A DNA stretch of 34,128 nucleotides from Thermoplasmata archaeon (GTDB taxonomy: Archaea; Thermoplasmatota; Thermoplasmata; Lutacidiplasmatales; SKW197), in NCBI GenBank assembly GCA_026414225.1, contig JAOAJK010000005.1, forward strand, positions 74,609-108,736. Reading direction: 5' to 3'. The notes beneath the pieces are model-generated. The model made no database searches and was not told the origin of the DNA. It saw only the letters and a program-made list of their open reading frames with translations. The position numbers and the translations under genes are program-made. This document shows positions 7,300 through 13,058 of this stretch, piece by piece (the stretch's first letter is position 1; each line of letters starts with the position of its first letter).

Positions 7300-8088
7300 T
7301 TATTTTCCATCGTTCATCTCGAACCAGCGGGTGTCAGGAATAGTGGGTCTCAGCTTTCTTGCAATCCTTAATTTTGACCTTTCAACCTCGATTTCCAGAA
7401 TTCCTTCAGTGTAGGGTTGCACCATTCCCAGGAGTTCCCCTCTCGGTCCATAGGCACGCTGCCCGCCCCAGAAAACCAGGTTCTGCTCCGTGCCGAGAAG
7501 GTTGGAGTAGCACACGAAGACGGTGTTTTCTATGGCCCTTGCGGGCAGGACTGCTTCAAAAAATTTTTTGGTTGTAGATGGGGAAGCAGAAATGCAGATA
7601 AGTATGTCCGCCCCTTTCATTGCATACGCCTTTGCAATTTCCGGGAAGAAAAGTTCGTAGCAGATGATCAGCCCAATTCGGAATCCATTGACCTCAATGA
7701 TGGAGTGTTCTTCTCTGCCAGGGGAAATGAACAGCGCCTCTTCAAAAGGTCCGAAGGTGGCCAGTTTTCGCTTTCTATGAAGTTTCACATTTCCATCTGG
7801 CATTACCACAACCGCGGAATTGTAGACCAGATTGGTTTCGGGACAGAACTCCGGCATTCCGGTAACTATTGCGGTCTCGTGTTCCGTGGCAATTTCAGAG
7901 AGTTTCTTCACGATGGGGCCATCGAGCGGCTCTGCAAATCTCAGAACCCTGTTCTTTAGGGAATAGCCAGTAACAAACATCTCCGGAAAAACCGCGAGGT
8001 CAGCATGGGCGAGGTTCTTTTCAATTAACTCCAGGTTTTTCTCAACATTCATCGGTGCGTGTCCCACACATGGAAGTGCAATTCTCAT
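7300..8088 (-). CDS. Carbon-nitrogen hydrolase (nitrilase superfamily amidase)
   Basis: 262 residues, the normal length for a single-domain nitrilase-superfamily enzyme, which hydrolyses amide or nitrile bonds of small molecules in the cytoplasm. The Glu-Lys-Cys catalytic set is visible: E36 in FPEMF, the lysine of HRKRKL (K106 by family alignment) and C143 in IICYELFFPE, with a second conserved Glu near 117 (FEEA). The substrate cannot be deduced; omega-amidase, carbamoylputrescine amidase and NAD synthetase-like amidases share this fold. The start ATG overlaps the DUF169 stop by one base (TAATG), so the two genes are translationally coupled. Confidence 0.92.
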   Translation of the reverse strand: MRIALPCVGHAPMNVEKNLELIEKNLAHADLAVFPEMFVTGYSLKNRVLRFAEPLDGPIVKKLSEIATEHETAIVTGMPEFCPETNLVYNSAVVVMPDGNVKLHRKRKLATFGPFEEALFISPGREEHSIIEVNGFRIGLIICYELFFPEIAKAYAMKGADILICISASPSTTKKFFEAVLPARAIENTVFVCYSNLLGTEQNLVFWGGQRAYGPRGELLGMVQPYTEGILEIEVERSKLRIARKLRPTIPDTRWFEMNDGK

Positions 8089-8846
8089 TATTCCTCACCC
8101 AGGTACTGCTTTTTCATCGCATAGGCCTCGCTCATCTTCGGTTCATAGAATGCAAAGGGTGCAACTGGAAACACCGATGCGCCGAGTTTTTCGGTCGCCA
8201 TAAGATTTTCCGCGACCCTTTCGATTTCTGAAACAGGCATTGCAAATATTATTTCCGTGTGCTGGGTACCTCCGAACCGTCTATCACCTGCGCAGGGAAT
8301 CGCAAAAACGGGTTTTCCAGTTTTGAACACAAATGCGGTTGCAGAGCACAGCGCCGCTTCTGCCACGGTGTCTCCTGTAACCTTCTCACCGGAATCATAG
8401 GCAAAGGAATGGATTAGCCGCATTATCTGGGCAGGCATACCGTAAAGTACCGCCACATCCGCCTCTTTCATTTTCCGCAGGGAGTGGACGAACACACCGT
8501 CGTATCTCTCTTCAGTGTCTCCGATTTTGAAAACATTTGCAATAAATTTTTTTCCTGCGTTTTCATCCTTCGTGTATCTCCCAGTCGGAGCTTTGCCAGA
8601 TGTGAAAGTTTCAGGGGTTTTGATAAGGCCGAGACAGGCAGCACCAATGGCACACACGGCTTTATCCGCAACCCAGACATTGCCCATCTCCTGGTATCTT
8701 GCAATTGAGATAAGCTGGCAGAAGTTGTGTTGCTGGGGCATGGGTGATTTGGGCAGGGCATCTCCTTTTTTCAGGAATTTCACACCCGCAGTTTTTGTCG
8801 GGAGTTTCAACAAGGTTTCAATCGTTTCCAATTCGGCATCGAGCAT
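8088..8846 (-). CDS. DUF169 domain protein
   Basis: About 252 residues from the preferred start. It has the features of DUF169: an early TAGVKFL strand, FCQLISIARYQ, a conserved CAIGAACLGL segment, a GMPAQIMRL region, and PCAGDRRFGGTQ followed by the EIIFAMP strand. The function of the family is unknown; several cysteines suggest metal or redox chemistry. The reading frame extends upstream to an ATG at 8948, but a TATA box lies at 8878-8885, inside that extension. The ATG at 8846 is preceded by GGTGA and begins where the domain begins, so I prefer it. It is coupled to the nitrilase-like gene, which suggests a shared pathway. Confidence 0.85.
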   Translation of the reverse strand: MLDAELETIETLLKLPTKTAGVKFLKKGDALPKSPMPQQHNFCQLISIARYQEMGNVWVADKAVCAIGAACLGLIKTPETFTSGKAPTGRYTKDENAGKKFIANVFKIGDTEERYDGVFVHSLRKMKEADVAVLYGMPAQIMRLIHSFAYDSGEKVTGDTVAEAALCSATAFVFKTGKPVFAIPCAGDRRFGGTQHTEIIFAMPVSEIERVAENLMATEKLGASVFPVAPFAFYEPKMSEAYAMKKQYLGEE

Positions 8847-8877
8847 CCTTTTCACCAGATGTGGTATCCCCATGCAA

Positions 8878-8885
8878 TATAAAAA
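8878..8885 (-). promoter_or_regulatory. TATA box for the DUF169/nitrilase operon
   Basis: The minus strand reads TTTTTATA. It predicts a transcript start near 8855, a few bases before the ATG at 8846, and argues against the longer reading frame starting at 8948. Confidence 0.6.
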
Positions 8886-8930
8886 TTTAACCACGGTTGC
8901 AACACATGCCTCACGGACACCCAAAAGGAT

Positions 8931-8938
8931 TTTATACA
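8931..8938 (+). promoter_or_regulatory. TATA box for the DUF835 membrane protein gene
   Basis: TTTATACA preceded by the purine-rich CCAAAAGGA (BRE-like) is centred about 27 nt upstream of the ATG at 8961. This predicts a leaderless message. It is back-to-back with the minus-strand promoter at 8878-8885. Confidence 0.65.
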
Positions 8939-8960
8939 ATCGTGGCATTATCTATTCTGT

Positions 8961-10622
8961 ATGGGGATAACTTATTACCTCTTTGCAGGACTCTACCTAT
9001 CAACTACCATAGCCCTTCTCTATGTTGCCCATAAGGGTTACTGGTCCAACCCGAAGAGAAGGGAGAACAAGTTTTTCCTGTTCCTCTGCATTGCAGGTGT
9101 AATCTGGGGAATCGGAGAAACAGCATACTGGCTCTGCGATGATGCTAAGCTCCAGATTGCAATCATTCATCTGGATTATGTAGGGGCAATAATGACCGGG
9201 CCTATCTTTTTCCTTCTGGCCAATGCAGTACCAATCTGGCGTCCAATTCTCAACAAGAAATGGGTAATTTATCTGGTTGCGGGAATCATTCTTTTCTTTG
9301 AAGTGATATGTTTAACCAATCCTTTTACCCAGATTTACATTTCCCATTTCTATGAATTTGAAAATTTTCCTGGCAAATATGGTTCTCATTGGACAACCTT
9401 CTGGTGGGGCTATGCTGCGGTTGAGTATTCTTTTTTCATTGCCGGCTTCATATCCCTCGGGCTTTCAATTAAACAGGCGAGAACAAAAATAGAGAAAAGC
9501 AGGGCAAGGATTCTTGTGCTTGCAGTGATAATCCCATTTGCGGGAAATGCAATTGAGTTGACCACACGGATGCTCCCAGACCCAACGACAATTTTCATGA
9601 GTGTCACCACGATGCTATTCGGGTATGCAATCACAAAGTACAGGCTGATGGCAATCACTCCCGTTGTGGAGCGGAAAGATGGCATTCCAGAAAAACTTCC
9701 ATTCTCCATAGAGAGGGGTTTGAACTATCTCGTCATCGATGACCGGACAAATTCCAGCTATTTTGCACTCAGATTGCTCTCCACCGAGAAACCAGGGCTC
9801 TGCGTCACGGGTAAAGCCCCCGATGTGGTCAGAACTGCGTTCAAAATCGAGAAGCTGCCAATTATCTGGATTACTGAGGTGGAAACAGAGGAGCAGTCAG
9901 CCAACCCCTCGCGGCTTGACTTTGAGATTACCCAGAACATAATCAACTTTATGCGGGAAAACCCGGGAGCTACCGTGTTAATCGATGATATAGAGTACCT
10001 CACCATCAAATGCGGGTTTGACTCCGTTACCAATTTCCTGAAAGATATTGGAGATGTAGCGTCTACTACGAGCTCTACATTCATAGTCCGTATCCGGCCC
10101 GCCTTCTACGATGAAGAGAAGAGAAGAATTCTAACCTCGATGTTTGACAGAAAGCTGAGCATCCCCGAGATTCCTGAGGGTAAGGGTGTGGAAAGAACGG
10201 TGCTTTATTACAGGGACGAAAAAACGCTGGAAAAAATCGGTGCGAAGTTGCCTGAGCAGGATAAAATCCTGGTTATTACAAGAAGCCATCCCAAAAAGAT
10301 TGAAAAGTATTTCAAAAATGCGGAGTATTACTGGATTACGGAACTGGATATAAGCGATGTGAGGACAATAAGACCTGAAGCCGTGGAGACTGAGTTTATC
10401 CTTGCAATGAAGAATGCAATTAATAATGGGGTAAAACATATCGTGATTGATGGCTGCGATGTGGTGAAAATCAAGATTCCACTTGAGAAATACATCGGTT
10501 TTGTCAAGGATATCGTGGACCTGGCCCATAAGTACGGAATCAATCTGCACTGTGTGGTGGAAGTGAGCGATGACAAGGAAAATGTGGTAGTTAGTAGCAG
10601 GTTCGATAGGGTGGTGCGGTAA
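8961..10622 (+). CDS. Multi-pass membrane protein with two DUF835 domains
   Basis: 553 residues. Residues 1-225 contain about seven membrane helices resembling the 7TM sensor region found at the N-terminus of some histidine kinases (a WGIGETAYWL helix, and a final MLFGYAITKYRLM helix leading out of the membrane). Residues about 245-395 are a DUF835 domain (LNYLVIDDRTNSSYFALRLL, then TVLIDDIEYLTIKCGF). Residues about 405-550 look like a second, more divergent copy (KILVITRSHPKK, HIVIDGCDVVKIKI). No kinase, cyclase or receiver domain is present. DUF835 is common in Thermoplasmata and methanogens and often attached to sensor modules, so a membrane signalling or sensing role is likely but unproven. 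The message is predicted to be leaderless. Confidence 0.85.
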   Translation: MGITYYLFAGLYLSTTIALLYVAHKGYWSNPKRRENKFFLFLCIAGVIWGIGETAYWLCDDAKLQIAIIHLDYVGAIMTGPIFFLLANAVPIWRPILNKKWVIYLVAGIILFFEVICLTNPFTQIYISHFYEFENFPGKYGSHWTTFWWGYAAVEYSFFIAGFISLGLSIKQARTKIEKSRARILVLAVIIPFAGNAIELTTRMLPDPTTIFMSVTTMLFGYAITKYRLMAITPVVERKDGIPEKLPFSIERGLNYLVIDDRTNSSYFALRLLSTEKPGLCVTGKAPDVVRTAFKIEKLPIIWITEVETEEQSANPSRLDFEITQNIINFMRENPGATVLIDDIEYLTIKCGFDSVTNFLKDIGDVASTTSSTFIVRIRPAFYDEEKRRILTSMFDRKLSIPEIPEGKGVERTVLYYRDEKTLEKIGAKLPEQDKILVITRSHPKKIEKYFKNAEYYWITELDISDVRTIRPEAVETEFILAMKNAINNGVKHIVIDGCDVVKIKIPLEKYIGFVKDIVDLAHKYGINLHCVVEVSDDKENVVVSSRFDRVVR

Positions 10623-10636
10623 GAAAAGGCATCTAG

Positions 10637-10661
10637 CCCTCGGCACGGATTTCCAAGGGCA
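10637..10661 (+). terminator. Possible hairpin after the DUF835 gene
   Basis: GCCCTCGG at 10637-10644 can pair with CCAAGGGC at 10654-10661, with one internal mismatch and a 9-nt loop. There is no strong T-tract after it, so the terminator role is weakly supported. Confidence 0.3.
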
Positions 10662-10671
10662 TCAGAATAAT

Positions 10672-10679
10672 TTATATAT
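10672..10679 (+). promoter_or_regulatory. TATA box for the bactofilin-like/PIN operon
   Basis: TTTATATA lies about 33 nt upstream of the ATG at 10709. The predicted transcript start is near 10702, so the leader would be only a few bases. Confidence 0.65.
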
Positions 10680-10708
10680 TTCACACCAATATAGGAAACG
10701 GGTTTAAG

Positions 10709-11947
10709 ATGGATGCAGGAGACGAAGTCAGGGAAAGGATAAAAAGATTGGCTGACGAGCGGAACGAACTTGCTGCGAGGGTCGAACAGCTCGAGCGGGA
10801 GAAGCAGGAAATTGCAGGCCTCTGGCAGTCAAAGGTGGACCAGTTAAGCGCTCTTGTCGGACAGTACGAGGAGAAAATCAAGGGTTTGCAGTATCAGATT
10901 GACTATGTTAATGAGCAGTATGAGAAGATGAAGGAGGAGCGAAACAAATCCATCAGGGAGCTGAACGAGGAGATAGACCGTGTGGATGCGGTCAACGAGG
11001 AACTGAGTGCAAAGATTAAGGCCCTTGAGGAGGAAAATGCCAATCTCAGGGCGGCAGTTGCCCAGGGACAGATGCAGGGCCAGCCACCCATGGGACCCCC
11101 AAAGGCAGATAATAAGGACCTTGAGGAATTGTTGAATGTAAAGGAAAAAAGAATTCAGGAACTGGAGGAAGAGAATAAAATGCTGAGAGAACATGTGAGT
11201 GCTTCCTCTGACCTCCAGACCTTGCTTTTTGAGAAGGAGCGGGAGATAAAGGAATTGAGTGAACGGTTGAAGGTGGTAAGTGAAGGTGGGAACACTTCCG
11301 CAGCACCCCTCGGTGCCGGTGAAAATGAGACATTATCAGCGAGAATTGCTGAACTCCAGGCCCTCGTTGCGGAGAAAGACGGGTTGATTAAAGAGCTGGA
11401 GGCAAAGATTGGTGCACTTGAAAATGAAAACAGAGAATTGAAACAGAGAATCACCCAGATGGAAACAGGCACCGCTACATCTGCGGCCCCTCCTGCGGGC
11501 GAATTTGTGATGGCGACCGAGGAAAACCTGCAGATTCCCGATGGACTGGAAATCAGGGGAAATCTCAGGGCAGGGAAGGACCTGGTTATAGGGAGAAATG
11601 CAAAAATCCATGGAAATCTTGTTGCTGGAAGTAAGATTACCGTTGGAGAAAATGTGGTGGTTGAAGGAAAAATGGAGGGCGGCGACTGTGAAATTGGCCC
11701 CGCAGCAGCCGTAAATGATGTGATGGCATCAGGTAGTGTGGAAATTGGCCAGAATGCAAAGGCAGGCAGGATTGTGTCTAAAGGGAATGTGGTCTGCGGA
11801 GAAAATGCAGTGGTTGGGAGGATAGAGGCAGACGGGGATGTAGAACTCGGTTCAAATTCGATGGTAAACAATGGTGTGGTTTACGGGGGAGGGATAAAGA
11901 TCGGAAAAAAGGTAAAGGTACATGGCGAGATTACCTCAAAAGAGTAA
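10709..11947 (+). CDS. Coiled-coil protein with C-terminal bactofilin-like beta-helix domain
   Basis: 412 residues, with no signal peptide or membrane helix. Residues 1 to about 250 are strongly charged heptad-type coiled coil, broken by a short Gln/Gly/Pro segment near 120-130 and by Ala/Gly/Ser linkers near 195 and 255. Residues about 265-410 are a run of short repeats with hydrophobic and Gly/Asn alternation (LEIRGNLRAGKDLVIGRNAK, KITVGENVVVEGKM, SVEIGQNAKAGRIVSKG). This is the signature of the polymer-forming right-handed beta-helix of bactofilins. Bacterial bactofilins are usually 120-200 residues without a long coiled coil, so this looks like an extended scaffold. A role as a cytoskeletal or organising filament is inference. 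The PIN-domain gene follows after 3 bp. Confidence 0.85.
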   Translation: MDAGDEVRERIKRLADERNELAARVEQLEREKQEIAGLWQSKVDQLSALVGQYEEKIKGLQYQIDYVNEQYEKMKEERNKSIRELNEEIDRVDAVNEELSAKIKALEEENANLRAAVAQGQMQGQPPMGPPKADNKDLEELLNVKEKRIQELEEENKMLREHVSASSDLQTLLFEKEREIKELSERLKVVSEGGNTSAAPLGAGENETLSARIAELQALVAEKDGLIKELEAKIGALENENRELKQRITQMETGTATSAAPPAGEFVMATEENLQIPDGLEIRGNLRAGKDLVIGRNAKIHGNLVAGSKITVGENVVVEGKMEGGDCEIGPAAAVNDVMASGSVEIGQNAKAGRIVSKGNVVCGENAVVGRIEADGDVELGSNSMVNNGVVYGGGIKIGKKVKVHGEITSKE

Positions 11948-11950
11948 TTT

Positions 11951-12325
11951 ATGAAACCGTTGCTCATTCTGGATACAAGCATGCTTTTTGCACCCTTCAC
12001 CTATTCTTTCAACCTTGATGCTGCGGTGCAGAATTTCCTGGGCAGTGTTGAGATTGTGGTGCCTTCATCTGTGATAAAGGAACTGGAGGGACTGGAAAAA
12101 ACAGAGAGGATTGCAAAAACCGTATTGCGGTTTGCTGAAAAATACAAGAGGGTGGAGGTGGAGCAGAGGGGAGACCGCGGGATTATTGAGTGCGCCAGCA
12201 AATTCGTTGAGAGGGAGGTTTATGTTGCCACGCTGGATTCCAGGCTGGCTGAAAAGCTCGTGAAGAAAGGTTACAGGGTGGTTTTTCTCCGTGAAGGGCA
12301 GAAGCTCGCCCTCAGGGAGCGGTGA
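11951..12325 (+). CDS. PIN-domain ribonuclease-like protein
   Basis: 124 residues, the size of a single PIN domain. The acidic residues expected for metal-dependent RNA cleavage are visible: D8 in LDTSML, E44 in VIKELEGL, D75 in GDRGIIECA and D96 in ATLDSRL. The C-terminal strands (YRVVFLREGQKL) resemble the archaeal PIN proteins related to the Fcf1/Utp24 rRNA-processing group more than compact VapC toxins. No antitoxin gene is adjacent: the upstream partner is the coiled-coil/bactofilin-like gene, 3 bp away and evidently co-transcribed. The substrate is unknown; rRNA processing and general RNA decay are both possible. Confidence 0.88.
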   Translation: MKPLLILDTSMLFAPFTYSFNLDAAVQNFLGSVEIVVPSSVIKELEGLEKTERIAKTVLRFAEKYKRVEVEQRGDRGIIECASKFVEREVYVATLDSRLAEKLVKKGYRVVFLREGQKLALRER

Positions 12326-12327
12326 CA

Positions 12328-12343
12328 ACTTTACATGTAAAGT
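12328..12343. repeat. 16-bp perfect palindrome after the PIN gene
   Basis: ACTTTACATGTAAAGT is a perfect palindrome starting 2 bp after the PIN-gene stop codon and touching the left end of the IS481-like remnant. It could be a hairpin at the message end or part of the insertion target. Confidence 0.5.
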
Positions 12344-12367
12344 GTATTATCAACCCACCTCGTGAAC
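12342..12367 (+). repeat. Left terminal inverted repeat of the IS481-like remnant
   Basis: It starts GTGTATTATCAA and ends ACCTCGTGAAC. It pairs with the right repeat at 12993-13018 at 22 of 26 positions. Confidence 0.75.
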
Positions 12368-12448
12368 AACAGAAGCCACACATGCATGTTCACGGGGTAT
12401 GTTGACAGAAACTGAAGAATCAATTGACCTTATGGGCGCCTGTAGGAT

Positions 12449-13024
12449 GTGATACCAATGCCCATAAGGCCCGAGATAGTAAATGGAAGGGTAGTATATG
12501 TTTCCAAGTGGTGGAATATACAACCAAGACCTAAGGTGCGTAAAAGATACAAGTCGTTTGCGAGAGATCATTCTGACAGTATGTGGCAGATTGACATCAA
12601 GAAAATTGGCGACGACTGGTTATTGATTACAATCTTGGATGACCATAGCAGATTCATCATTGCTTGTAAACTCGTCTGTTATGCCGCTTCCGTTGAACTC
12701 ATTTCTGTTCTGGTGAAAGCAATCAGAATGTTCGGGAACCCCCGACAGATACTCGCAGACCATGGTTCACAGATCTTTTCCAGTAAAGGCGGAGAATCCA
12801 TGTTTGATGCGTTCCGCAGAAAGAATGGGATTACCCACATTCTGGCAGGTGTGAGAAAACCAGCAACCATTGAAAAAGTGGAAAGGTAGTACAACACGGA
12901 AAGACCTCACTGGGGTATCGGTCTCAAACCTCCAGCCGAGGTCTATTTCGCAGAGTTTAAATCCTGTGGAGGAATTATTCGTCCCTGCAGGCGTTCACGA
13001 GGTCCCTTGATAACACACAGATAA
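12449..13024 (+). pseudogene. Transposase (integrase core, IS481-like) pseudogene
   Basis: The open part (12449-12889) encodes an rve/DDE core: the first Asp in SMWQIDIKKI, an ILDDHSRFIIACK strand, the second Asp in ILADHGSQIF, and the presumed Glu in IEKVER. The N-terminal helix-turn-helix region expected in this family is missing. A TAG stop at 12887-12889 follows VER. The same frame continues afterwards with YNTERPHWGIGLKPPAEVYF, the family's usual C-terminal signature, but the 20-25 residues normally lying between VER and this signature are absent. The gene therefore carries an N-terminal loss and an internal deletion with a stop, and is almost certainly dead. It lies inside the inverted repeats. 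Confidence 0.85.
12993..13018 (-). repeat. Right terminal inverted repeat of the IS481-like remnant
   Basis: On the minus strand it starts GTGTGTTATCAAGGG and ends ACCTCGTGAAC. It pairs with the left repeat at 12342-12367. Confidence 0.75.
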
Positions 13025-13056
13025 AACAAATAAAAAAAAAATTAAAAATTTTTATT
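13024..13056 (-). terminator. T-rich transcription terminator of the beta-helix protein gene
   Basis: Immediately after the stop of the minus-strand gene ending at 13059, the minus strand has several long T-runs, including one of ten T residues. This is the typical archaeal oligo-U termination signal. Confidence 0.55.
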
Positions 13057-13058
13057 TT

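Larger units (their letters stand above)
12342..13018 (+). mobile_element. Decayed IS481-like insertion sequence, about 677 bp
   Basis: The ends are imperfect 26-bp inverted repeats at 12342-12367 and 12993-13018. Read inward, both carry TTATCAA and ACCTCGTGAAC, and 22 of 26 positions match. The differences are one base near the tip and a CCC/GGG block in the middle. Between them lies a DDE integrase-core remnant. No target-site duplication is evident. An intact relative would be expected to be about 1 kb, so the element has lost internal sequence. Confidence 0.75.

Noticed and set aside
11155-11871. 238-residue minus-strand frame opposite the bactofilin-like gene
   Set aside because: Ser/Phe-rich composition typical of an antisense frame of a coiled-coil gene; no promoter or ribosome site. 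The plus strand has clear domain structure.
12887-12889. In-frame TAG in the transposase as a possible pyrrolysine codon
   Set aside because: Some Thermoplasmata decode UAG as pyrrolysine, but here 20-25 family residues are also missing at this point and the N-terminus is lost, so a dead gene explains it better. No pylT or pylS is visible in the window.
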